Shown: positions 49,234 through 59,079 of the stretch, one piece after another | How positions within the stretch are numbered: position 1 is the first letter of the stretch | Layout: every line of letters starts with the position of its first letter | Assembly: GCA_030704615.1 (NCBI GenBank) | Contig: CM060733.1 | Coordinates: 37,450,001 to 37,514,000, forward strand | Direction: 5' to 3' | Origin: Takakia lepidozioides | Lineage: Eukaryota > Streptophyta > Takakiopsida > Takakiales > Takakiaceae | Length of the DNA stretch: 64,000 bases | Translations under genes and position numbers: made by a program | Notes under the pieces: model-generated | The model's input: the letters and a program-made list of their open reading frames with translations, nothing else | What the model was told of the DNA's origin: nothing | The model's database searches: none

Positions 49234-51126
49234 CTATGCCGCAACCTCTTGAGCAATACTCCTTGCCTGCTCAGTCAATGACAAGGCCTCATCTTGCCCC
49301 ATCATCTCATCCTTGAGGACTTCCTCCACCCGAGAAAAATCCCCAACCTCATCTATCACCGCCACCTTGGCTGCCAACTCCCTCTGAACCTCGAGCACCT
49401 CCCACGTGTGCCATGGATGCCTGCACCCCGTGGTCCTCACATGCTCGCCCCCACTCGCTGCCTGTACCGTCTCGGTAGGCAGAGAGACCATCGAGGGAAG
49501 TGTACTCCGCACTCTTCGTTGCTCAGCCATAGCCAAGCTGATAATCCAGGTCAAGCAATTTAGATCCATTGCTTGCCCCAACACCTGACGACGTGATGCC
49601 TCAGAAAGAGAAGGCACCGCCGTGGTCCCAGTGGAAAAACCCATAGCCCGCTCTCGCTCGTCGGCATTAGGCTCCACTAATTGCTGCAACTGAGCATCCC
49701 ACAGGAGGCCACGTCCATTATCCCAAAAAGCATGCGATCCTGGGAAGCTGAGCAGTGTAGGTAGTACCGCTCGTGGTTGACCCACCTTGTTGACCACTGC
49801 CAAAGGTGAACGGTCATCGTATCTCACACGCTGAGACTGCCTCCCTGTGTCCAAAATGTTATCCACTGTGAGGTGTGTTGGCCACTGCACCCCATCAAAT
49901 GCACGCTTAAGCAGTGCGGGTGGCATCAAGTTAGTCCACCATAACCGTGGACGATGAGCCCGTGACCCCACTGCAGCTGCATCCAGCAATACTGCTGACC
50001 CAAGCCACAACCGGACTTGATGTACACTGGCCATCACCCTGGCCCGAGAATCGCCTATCAGTGGCACATTCTCCAAGATGTATGCTGGAGATACAGCCTG
50101 ATGAAGCTGTAAATGGCGCAAAACCCGCACCATCTCCCAAAACAGACCTGACCTCGAGTCTCGCAATCCATTGCCATGCTTGGCTGATGAATACCCTTGG
50201 CACGGCCAACCTGCCACTACCAAATCAATGAAGCCAACCCGCTCCAAATCCTGCGCCCCCAGCAAAGAGATGTCTGCTGGCAAGGCCTGCTGATATCCAC
50301 GAACCGCAGACACCGACAACAACTCACGATACTGCTGCACCAACTGAGCAATATAACGGAGTAAGACGCGTCGTACAGTCTCATCCCTCTCCATATATAG
50401 GTAACGCCGAACTCGTACACCTGCCTGTAACAAAGCAGCCAATCCGGTGCTGATCCCACCAAACAAGTCCAGAAGACAAATGCCTTCATCCGGATACTGC
50501 CACACAATAGATGTGGTGTCCAATGGAGACAACTGAGGTGGTCCTGGTGCAATCCCCGCACTCTTCTCCTCTCCTGATGGTACAAAAGCCTCCACCCAGG
50601 CTTGTTGCACCCGTCGATCAGCATCCCGCTGCAAATCCTTGCTCATGCCCCACAATGGAGTCTGAGCAACCATGGTAGGCAACTCCGCCATACCATACAT
50701 GTCATCATGCTCTCCCGGAGGTGGCACATCCTCTGAATGAGCGTTGCCCTCAAGCAACTCTCTAGGCCAACTCACTGTCGCTGTGAATGCTGCTAGTGTC
50801 GGCATCTTGCCTCGTTGGGCAACCGCAACTCCTCCTATGAACGTCATAGGGAGCTGCACACGCCGGCCCTCCCCTGACTGCCATGCAGGCCTATAGGAAG
50901 CTGACTCCTCCCAAAAATCCAGGGTGAAGCCCATGGGGTACAACACTGCCCCACCAACAAGGACATCGTACGAGACCGCGTTTGTCACAATGGCCTTGGC
51001 TCTCATCACTGATCCATCTGTAGGATGATCCGGCTGTAGTCTGATAGCCAACTCACGCCGTGTCATGCCCCGAACCTGCTCTGATCCTCCCAAAGATGTC
51101 TGTATCTGGAAAGGGCACGGCTCCAT
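49234..51126 (-). CDS. Retroelement-borne cytosine-5 DNA methyltransferase (DNMT3-like order)
   Basis: An open frame of 630 codons. The first 110 residues continue the protease region (VSYDVLVGGAVLYPMGF). The methyltransferase follows: motif I ICLLDLFGGISTGLAALLQ near 218, motif IV GWPCQGYSS with the catalytic Pro-Cys near 309, motif VI ILENVP near 351, motif VIII RAHRPRLWW near 392, and a C-terminal block RRQVLGQAMDLNCLTWI near 505-521. Motifs run I to X, not circularly permuted as in plant DRM enzymes. The GLRDSRSGLFWEMVRVL stretch and C-terminal block resemble DNMT3-type enzymes, though PCQ is more like DNMT1 and bacterial enzymes. All key residues are present, so activity is plausible. 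The frame overlaps the protease frame by 74 bp, and the start codon is the first ATG, not a proven start. Confidence 0.85.
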   Translation of the reverse strand: MEPCPFQIQTSLGGSEQVRGMTRRELAIRLQPDHPTDGSVMRAKAIVTNAVSYDVLVGGAVLYPMGFTLDFWEESASYRPAWQSGEGRRVQLPMTFIGGVAVAQRGKMPTLAAFTATVSWPRELLEGNAHSEDVPPPGEHDDMYGMAELPTMVAQTPLWGMSKDLQRDADRRVQQAWVEAFVPSGEEKSAGIAPGPPQLSPLDTTSIVWQYPDEGICLLDLFGGISTGLAALLQAGVRVRRYLYMERDETVRRVLLRYIAQLVQQYRELLSVSAVRGYQQALPADISLLGAQDLERVGFIDLVVAGWPCQGYSSAKHGNGLRDSRSGLFWEMVRVLRHLQLHQAVSPAYILENVPLIGDSRARVMASVHQVRLWLGSAVLLDAAAVGSRAHRPRLWWTNLMPPALLKRAFDGVQWPTHLTVDNILDTGRQSQRVRYDDRSPLAVVNKVGQPRAVLPTLLSFPGSHAFWDNGRGLLWDAQLQQLVEPNADERERAMGFSTGTTAVPSLSEASRRQVLGQAMDLNCLTWIISLAMAEQRRVRSTLPSMVSLPTETVQAASGGEHVRTTGCRHPWHTWEVLEVQRELAAKVAVIDEVGDFSRVEEVLKDEMMGQDEALSLTEQARSIAQEVAA

Positions 51127-51499
51127 ATCCGCCTCTGCCCAACATCAATGGCTGAGCTCCCGAGTCCAATAAGACCCGCAGTGGCCAGTACCTCTTGCCT
51201 GCCGATCCACTCAAACAGAAAATGCCATCCTGGTTGTCTAACATGACAACTCCAGGTGTAACCATGGCGCGCTCAATGGCTAGCCTAGCTGGCAGCTCCA
51301 TCAACCTGGCAGCTGTAGCTTGCCATGGCGCCGCCGTGGCAGTCTTGACCCTCAAATCCGAGGATCCCTCCGGCACTACACCTCCCACTATCTCCACAGA
51401 AGATGAAGTAACCTCCCTACTCTCACAGAGTGTAGCTGCCAACCTGAACACCTCAGCTGGTCTTACCCCCGGCGTCGCAATCATGGTAGATGAGAACAA
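51053..51499 (-). CDS. Retroelement aspartic protease
   Basis: The frame contains RVLLDSGAQPLMLG near residue 110, the retropepsin DSGA active site with its following hydrophobic stretch. It ends soon after, while the C-terminal part of the protease fold continues in the overlapping methyltransferase frame. Joined expression would need a frameshift, or the break is a mutation. Confidence 0.65.
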   Translation of the reverse strand: MFSSTMIATPGVRPAEVFRLAATLCESREVTSSSVEIVGGVVPEGSSDLRVKTATAAPWQATAARLMELPARLAIERAMVTPGVVMLDNQDGIFCLSGSAGKRYWPLRVLLDSGAQPLMLGRGGYGAVPFPDTDIFGRIRAGSGHDTA

Positions 51500-51979
51500 T
51501 GGAGCCTGATGTGGCCGCTCCTAGCAGCACACTAGCTGCCGTAGCCTTGGCAACACTAGGTAGTGGTGCTACCCGTGTAGCTCTCCCCAATGGCATAGTA
51601 ACCTCCGCCTCGGTAACAGTCGGGCGAGAACTTGGTGTCATGGACGGCGTCGACACTGTCTCCACCAATGTGAATGACTGAGGAAGCCTGGCCTGACGGC
51701 TTGCCTCCCCACGCTATGGATCCAACTCCACCTCCGCACCTCGTGGCTCAGGAACTCGTGTTGCTCCTCGAGTCACTGCCGCAGCTGACTCCACTTGCAC
51801 TAGTGGTAGTCCTGCCCCGCACATAGTGGTAGTGGTAGTGGCACCCCTCATTAGTGGTAGTACTGCCCCCCACATGAATCCCATGCCTCCCAAGTCTCCT
51901 CCTTCAGGAGCAGGAGGTGGACCATCCGGCCTTGGAGCCGGTACCACCTGAGCTGTGGCCATGGCAGCGAGCCTCTGCT
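51500..51979 (-). other. Linker between gag and protease
   Basis: Ala/Pro/Val-rich frames such as ATRVAPLPSVAKATAASV suggest a low-complexity Gag-Pol linker. Frames are broken, and 51714-52004 overlaps the gag end with LQQLEQRLAAMA. Confidence 0.4.
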
Positions 51980-53383
51980 CTAGCTGCTGAAGCCGGTTGG
52001 CCATGCCTTGGTCACCACCCTGACCTCCACGTCCTTGGCCATGTTGAGCTTGCCCTTGGCCTGCACCTCGTGCCTGGCCACCTCGTGGGCTGCTCCACCT
52101 CGCCCCCGGCCACCATTGTTCCCTTGGAACTGGCCTGGGCGCAACTCAGGATGCAAACCATAGCATTGGGCTTCTCCATGCCCGTACTTGCCACAATGCC
52201 CACACTGCAACTGTGCAGGCTGTGCATGTGTCGGCCCTTTGCCTCCCTCTGGGCAATCCTTCTTGACATGGGGTCCTCCACATGTCCAGCACACCACATC
52301 CGCCCGTTGTTGGCCAGCAAATGAAGGGAGAGACCCCTGCATCTGAGGTCCTCTCTGCCCTTCCCTGAGCTTCACCTGAGCCCCCTTGTTGCCTTGAGCA
52401 CGTTGAGGTAGTGGTTGGCTAGGAGCACCACTACCCCGTGGTGTCTCCTTAGCAAATCCCACCATGACCACTCGTTCCTCCACCATGTTGAGCTCTATCC
52501 GCTCTGCCAGCAAAAACACATTTGCTAAGGTGGGTTGGGCCGCTTGTAGGAGAGTTGCATCCCGCACCCTTCTCTTCAACTCCTTGTCCAATATCCCATA
52601 CCAGAATTGGACTGCCTGAGCTTCCGTAACCCCTTGGGTTACATTTATCAAGCGCCTCATGCGAGTGAAAGCCTCCCTCAAGCTCTCGGTCGGCTTCCGT
52701 TGGAACTCTTGCAAGCTCCGCAACTTCTCTGTCCTCACCCCTTGGTAGTTCCCTCTCAACTCTTCGAAGAACTCCACAATAGGGTTGAAGGTAGGCACGG
52801 GTACTGGTGCTAGTGCGGTAGTGGCTTGGGTAGACGTCGTAGCTACGGTACCACTAGTCCCACTGCTGCTTGCTGAAGCTGCCAGTGCAGCGGCAGGTGT
52901 AGCCACTGCCCTCGTGACTCTAGTGCCCCTAGTGATGGAGACATAGTCGGGTGACCAGTACATCCTCCACTCCTTGATCTCAACCTCATGCCCCCGCCTG
53001 AACTCATGGTAATCATCCATAGGCGGCCCCTCAAGGTGCTGAAACAGCCCCTTTCATGCCGTGAAAGGCCTAAATAGTTGTGGATGGCGCATTTGCTGCA
53101 AATCACACCAACTATCAAACTCTTGGATAAAATCATCCAACTCGATGATGCCCCACCCCAGAGTACCTTCGTGGCCCCTTGGTAGCTCCATACATCTCCT
53201 CCATTGTGTCCCACAATAATGGCAAGGAAACAACTTGCACCGTCGGTATGAGTCTTCCTGATTCACAATCCGAATCAGAACATTCCGTAGAAGACACAGG
53301 AGGTAAAGGTGGCCTAAACCGCACACCTCGTCTCGTGTACCCACTAGTATCACTAGTGCTCGAACCGGCACTATCCCCAGCAA
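51980..53383 (-). pseudogene. Ty3-type Gag with two CCHC zinc knuckles, one premature stop
   Basis: The minus-strand frame opens upstream of 53100 with IIELDDFIQEFDSWCDLQQ, a Gag N-terminal signature. It meets a TGA at about 53056-53054 and continues in the same frame as a 346-codon open part from 53020. This holds IVEFFEELRGNYQGVRTEKL, AFTRMRRLINVTQGV, AVQFWYGILDKELK and two zinc knuckles, CWTCGGPHVKKDC near residue 245 and CGHCGKYGHGEAQC near 275. The TGA could come from CGA by C-to-T change. Confidence 0.75.
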
Positions 53384-54059
53384 CTAGTGGCACCTCCATG
53401 TTGACACTCAACTGGTCATGAACATGTCTCTAACCCCCTCTCCACAAGGTAACCGGGTAGAGAACCTGTTGCGGCTTATGCTTTGGAATACTAAGTTCCT
53501 AACATAGCCTACACCTGTACCTGCATCCACCGCAAGCACTCCTATGGTTGGCTGATCATCACCTCCAACCTCACCACAGGAGAAACAATGATGGTCTGGT
53601 TGGTCATCACCATAGCCTCACCATCGACAGCATGCTCTAAGACTGGCCGGTGATCAAATCCGGACCAATCACCTATAAAAACAAGCGCCCACACAAAACT
53701 AGCATGGCGTACAGTCAAGCATGCAGGTATGGAGGGGATCCAAACACAATAAATCAGAACGACAACTCCCCCACACCAAAAACAACTCCACGGTGTTGCT
53801 CCTGCAAGGACACCCCAGACCAAACCCGGACTGACTCTTGCCTCCACCTACGGAAAGGTCTTGGCCTAATGAGAGGGTGGAAACTACGAGGAAGAGAAGC
53901 TAAAGCAATGCCTAACCCCAACATGCCCTCATCCCAATACTCTTCCTCTCCTCTCTTCCCTCACTTGCATGACCATGGGAATATCATGAAGATACTCCTC
54001 AAACCGCCCTCCACGAGCTTCAAAATTCGGCCTTCAAGACCACATGCCAGTCCTTAGAC

Positions 54060-54600
54060 AGTCCATCAATGCCTCCACGAGTCAGCACAGGCCGTCCACA
54101 GGTCAACACGGGCCACCACAGACCAGCACAGGCCCACACACCTCACTGGTCACAACCATCACAGCCCCACACAGGCCACAGCCTGTCACAGCCCGTCACA
54201 GCCCATCACAACCCCAAAGGCCACAGGCACAGCCTGTCACAGCCCTACAAGGGTCACAGGGTCACAGCCCCAAAGGCCATAGCCTGTCACAGCCCCTCAC
54301 AGCCCCATAGGCCACAGGGCACAGCCTATCACAGCCCGCCACAACCCATCACAACCCATCACAGCCTGTCACAGCCCCTCACAGCCCCACAGACCACTGG
54401 GCACAGCCTGTCACAGCCCGCCACAGCCTGTCACAACCCCTCACAGCCCGTCACAGCTCGCCACAGCCTGTCACAACCCGTCACAAACCCCACAGGCCAC
54501 AGGGCACAGCCTGTCACAGCCCCTCATAGCCCGTCACAGCCCCACAGGCCACAGGGCGCAGCCTGTCACAGCCCCTCACAGCCCCACAGGCCACTTATGA
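54060..54600. repeat. GC-rich minisatellite in the retroelement leader
   Basis: Built of CACAGCCTGTCACAGCCC-like units mixed with CCACAGGCCACAGGGCA blocks, in variable order over about 540 bp. The plus-strand open frame through it (rich in SQPVTA) is a by-product of the repeat. Confidence 0.85.
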
Positions 54601-55097
54601 CAGTTTAGCCATTTCTCCAAGGGGTTTAGCCACGCCAAGCTAGGGTTTGTGTCTCTTGGACTCTAGGCTTCTTTGCACCAAGCTATGGCGGCTGTGAAGA
54701 AATCAGCAAGGTATTCTTGCTCTTTCGGCTCCCACACACCACCAATAGTAGCCCTAAGCCATGAGGAAGATGGTTGCCACAAACCAAGCCTTCTTTCTCA
54801 CTTAGACTCCCCAAACACGCCACTAAACTCAATGGCAAACAACCAAGCCTTGCTGGTTTCCAGCCCTTGTGAGCACTCATTCAAGCGTTTCCCTTGGCCA
54901 TAGCATCTGTCTTAGAGCTTATTCCAGCCCCCTACACCTGCCACTTCAAGAGCCATGCTCTATCTAGGCTTGAGGTTGAAACCCCAACTCAGAACACGCT
55001 CTACAAGTGTCGGACTGTCACATAAGAGCAGATCAGCCCCTTACCTTCTCTTCTAGTTCTCTAAAGCTTGAAAACAAAAGCCCAATGGACTGAAGGC

Positions 55098-55410
55098 ATG
55101 CTCCACACATGCCCCACTCTCACCACCAGAGAATCAGCCCCTTTGCTTTCTTTCTTGCACCCACCAACCTAAAAATACACGCTTCAGCGGGCTGGAAGCA
55201 TGCTCCACACATGCCCTACAGGGAAACCAGCCCCTTCATTCCTTTCTTGCACTCCCAAACCTGAAAGTACAAGCCTTCAACAAGCTGAAAGCATGCTCCA
55301 CACATGCATTGCTCTCACATAAGGGAAGTCAGCCCTTCCCTCTTCCTTGCTTGCCCTCCAAGCTTGAAGATGGAAGCTTCAATGAGCTGAATACATGCTC
55401 CACACATGCA
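55098..55410. repeat. Four roughly 100-bp tandem units in the retroelement leader
   Basis: CATGCTCCACACATGC begins at 55098, 55199, 55292 and 55394, spaced 101, 93 and 102 bp. Each copy is preceded by a GAGCTGAA-like stretch and followed by CAGCCCCTT-like text. Confidence 0.75.
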
Positions 55411-56080
55411 ACCTCTTCACACAGAAGTATCAGCCCCTATCTTGGCTCCTTAGCTCCTTGATGCTCTCTAAGACAAGACTAAGCACTCCACAGCCCTTGC
55501 CAAGCTCCTGAAACCCTAAGGCTTACATTTCCAACCACAAGACACTCCTCTTGTGGTGCAAGAGCTCTTCTTCCAAGCTTTGAAACCCTAGGTGCACATT
55601 CCATGGCCTTGCCGCACCTCTTAGCTCATGTTCCAGCCCTGCTTTTGTCATAACAAGAGCCCTCTCAATGCTGAAGCTCGAGATTGAAACCCAATCTCTA
55701 CATACTCCACAAAGTGCACTGATTTGCCCCAAGCCAAATCAGCCCTTTCGCTTGGTCTTGCAATCCTTCACACAATGAAAGCTTGCATTCCCAAGTCCAG
55801 TTCTCAGCTTTGCCACCAAAGCCACTATAACCTGCTCTTGACTGGTCCTCTTCCCAATCGTGCTTGCTCATGCATGTACACAATCTGAAACCATCAAGAT
55901 GCTCTGGAATTACCTGCAGCATGGTGCTTTCATCTCTGAAGCTGAAGATCAAATGCCAAGGTCTACCACCTCGTAACCCACATCGCCTCCGCTTCTAACA
56001 ACCAAGAGCTCCATGGTGCTCCTTGCATAACAACCTGGTTTCTCTCATTCTCAAGCAAAAACCACAAGTGCTACAACTAA

Positions 56081-56107
56081 CTCGTATCTGGCACTCACAG
56101 ATACGAG
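56081..56107. other. Perfect 10-bp hairpin
   Basis: CTCGTATCTG (56081-56090) pairs with CAGATACGAG (56098-56107) around a 7-base loop. Just after it, GAGCTCATCTTTCTCGAG (56106-56123) is the near reverse complement of 56280-56297. Confidence 0.65.
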
Positions 56108-56122
56108 CTCATCTTTCTCGAG

Positions 56123-56949
56123 TGATAAAGAAGAAGAATACAAGCACAAGCTCATGCGAGCTCACAAAGCTGAAGCACATGCATATATAAACTCACCACT
56201 CAAATACAAGTCAAGCCAAGTGCACCCCACGCCATGGGGAATCCACACTACGGCGCCATAGCTAGGCGCGGTGAGGCTCAACTCGAGAAAGATGAGCCTC
56301 CCGCGCTTGCCGTGAAGATAACCACTCCAGGGCCTAAATCTGCCTTGACCCCTGGATTGACACTTGGGCCAATCCCAAATGTCAATATATAAAAGCTAGC
56401 TATTTCCTAGCTAGTTTCACACTAGTGGTAAAATAACTTGACAACTGTCGTGCGCATACATATCGCTACACAAATACATCGCTGTCCAAAACCACACAAC
56501 ACATGTGCACGCCACACACTAGTATATCACTAGTCCACCACTAGTCCAGCCACTAGTCCAACCACTAGGCTACAACTAGTCAGTCACTAGGCTGCCACTA
56601 TGCTGCCCACTAGTCCACACAATGATAAAGAAGAAGAATACAAGCACGAGCTCATGCGAGCTCACAAAGCTGAAGCATAAACTCATGCATATATAAACTC
56701 ATCACTCAAACGCAAGTCAAGCCAAGTGCACCCCACGCCATGGGGAATCCACACTACGGCGCCATAGCTAGGCGCGGTGAGGCTCAACTCGATAAAGATG
56801 AGCCTCCCGCGCTTGCCGTGAAGATAACCACTCCAGGGCCTAAATCTGCCTTGACCCCTGGATTGACACTTGGGCCAATCCCAAATGTCAATATGTAAAA
56901 GCTAGCTATTTCCTAGCTAGTTTCACACTAGTGGTAAAATAACTTGACA
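56123..56949 (-). repeat. A-B-A terminal repeat block at the element's 5' end
   Basis: Block A (TGATAAAGAAGAAG to ACTTGACA) occurs at 56123-56443 and again at 56623-56949. Block B (56446-56621) lies between them and matches the left terminal repeat. The first A and B are separated only by AC. B plus the second A forms a 504-bp unit that starts TGTCG and ends TTGACA. Confidence 0.8.
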
Positions 56950-57401
56950 GAGGGTAACGTAAGCATTCAAACAGTATGCATGCTACGGGTGGCGGTACAG
57001 AGAGCGACGTCATGGATTAGCCACACGGGCAAAATGGGACGAAAGTAAATGAACGATCTAGGACTTGGAGAGAATAGCCAAAGGGGCATCTGTATGATGT
57101 CAATCATTGAGCACGCACAAGAACAAGAGGCGAGTAAACCAGATTCAGCAGGCATAGTCTTGTAGAGGCGGATAAGGTGATAATGGGATCATCCGAACGC
57201 TGATATGGTTGTGCATACGGGTATTACAAGCAGCCCGTGCCGCACCACCCCACGGGGTCACGATATCTTGTCTGAACAGTGGTCACAGGTTGATAAGAAG
57301 AGAAATGAACGAACAAGAGATAGTGATTAAACAAGTTGTCAAGTCCAGTCTAGGTGTCATAATGATTTCTTACTTTCCGCTGCGCCTCATGTAGCATCAA
57401 A
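56950..57401. other. Right flank of the Ty3 element
   Basis: No gene is supported. It begins GAGG, the possible target duplication, and ends with AAA before the CACTA terminus. Confidence 0.4.
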
Positions 57402-57739
57402 CACTACAACAGATTGCGGCTTTTATGACTCCCATGGGTGCGCAGTCACGACAAATTTGTGGCAGAAATGCCATTTGCAGTCGTAAATGCCTTTGAAGTC
57501 ATAACATAGATCACGACGAAGCCGTTTATGCAACTGTATGACTCCGAACTTTGCGCAACACAGGTCAAACAAGTTTGACCAAGAATATTGCCATGGCGGA
57601 TATGACTACCAATCAGGGTCATGCCCATTCTAGAATGACGTGTGCATATTGCTAAACGGACATATGACTTCATGACTGCCACTCTAATGCATTCTGCCAG
57701 ATCATCACATGTCGTCATGACATGGTGAGTCTGTGACAT

Positions 57740-59079
57740 GGAACAACTTATGAGGTGTCTACATATGATTGGTTAAGTGGTTTTGATATTGTGGTGCGGG
57801 GGATACAAGTGTAGGGAACGGTTGCACACGAAGCAGATTAGTAGGCAGTTTGCGCTTTGTGGAGAAGAATGGAACGTGAAGCCAACATGCTAGAGAGGCG
57901 ATCTGGAACCGCATCTGTTTGTGACGTTACGTTCAAATGGTGGCGTGCATTTCAGTATTTGTTGATCGCGGACAACTTCAAAAGCAGGCCTCATACTGCG
58001 GAATAACAGACGAACAAATGATGCATTCAGGGGATACCTAAACTTATGCAAATCATTCAATTCACTCATGAGAATGATGCAAAACATTGCTCAACAAAAG
58101 TCTTTGAGCAGTGACCAAGAACACCAACAAAATATAAAATCCAATACACTCTAACATATCGCCTTGTGCATGCCGTCCCTGTAGCAGGCCGTCCCGGAGC
58201 TCGACGCCGTGTGGTACTGGAATAGAAGCTTGGCAATACGGTCTGTTCAGATCCACCCACTTTGCCATGGGGGGGTGTTCTAAGAATGGGAGAGCCCTTG
58301 AATTCTGCTTCTTGTATGATAAAACAACTGAGATAACAACTCATGTTGTTCTCTCTAATGTACATATCCCCAATGACCTGCCCCAAGCTAGAACAACAGC
58401 AGGATGACATCAGGGAATAATGATGTGGTGCAAGGCATGGAACACCTGCAGGGCAGCAGCATTGTATTGCTGAATGTACTGCACCCTGCTTGAGCCATTC
58501 ACAGATGGGGGACTCTACAAGTGAGTCACATGGTGTTATATCTGGGGCATGAGAGAAACTGCCCATAAAATGCATCTGCACAAAGAACCCATTCAACCAG
58601 CCAAAGCATCATCTACGCGGATTGCCGGATTTTTTTGGGGAAAAATGCAAACATGATAAGTAGGGACCAAGCTTAAAAGCACTCCACTGGTATTCAATGG
58701 TCCATAAACACAAGCCTGCCCAATATAAGACCCACAAAATCACTAGGGCAATTAGGTAATGTAAACTGAAAGGTACATGCACTTTGTCAACAATGTACCC
58801 AAAGGCAGAACTGATGTGTAAATCTGCATGCCGTTCCAAAGTCTATAGTGACATAAATGTCATGTCACGTTGCCAGACAGACACGCCATGTAAGTTGGAC
58901 ACCTCCAACACCCTGCAAAAAGGACACCCCCAAGGGCAACCCTTAGTGCCAGTCTTACGATTCCCACATTATTCATGAATCAATCGGGATTACATATTGA
59001 ATTTTGCCCAATACCACCCTTCATATACTTGAGATAGAGAAAGGCAGTTGGGGGAGAAAGTCGTACCTCATTCAAGGTA
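57740..59079. other. CACTA interior downstream of the transposase
   Basis: A 176-codon minus-strand frame at 58596-58066 has no domain I recognise. It could be an accessory exon or chance. Confidence 0.3.

Larger units (their letters stand above)
53384..56080 (-). other. Long leader of the retroelement
   Basis: About 2.7 kb of non-coding DNA between the terminal-repeat block and gag, with two tandem repeat arrays (listed separately). No other gene is supported. Confidence 0.5.
46920..56949 (-). mobile_element. Ty3/Gypsy-like retroelement carrying a cytosine-5 DNA methyltransferase
   Basis: Minus-strand order: terminal repeats (56949-56123), a long leader, gag (53383-51980), aspartic protease (51499-51053), DNA methyltransferase (51126-49234), integrase (48917-47462), a purine tract and a terminal repeat (47107-46920). 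The right end reads ACTTGACA and the left end TGTCGTGC, a TGTC/GACA inverted pair, flanked by GAGG on both sides (46916-46919 and 56950-56953), a possible 4-bp target duplication. I see no reverse transcriptase or RNase H, so the copy would depend on helper enzymes or be dead. Gag and integrase carry disruptions; the methyltransferase frame is open. Confidence 0.75.

Noticed and set aside
54044-54608. Plus-strand open frame of 179 codons rich in SQPVTA
   Set aside because: It lies wholly in a minisatellite; open frames in several phases come from the repeat, not from coding selection.
58066-58596. Accessory protein of the CACTA element
   Set aside because: No domain, Cys/Ser-rich composition and no clear splice context; left as unassigned.
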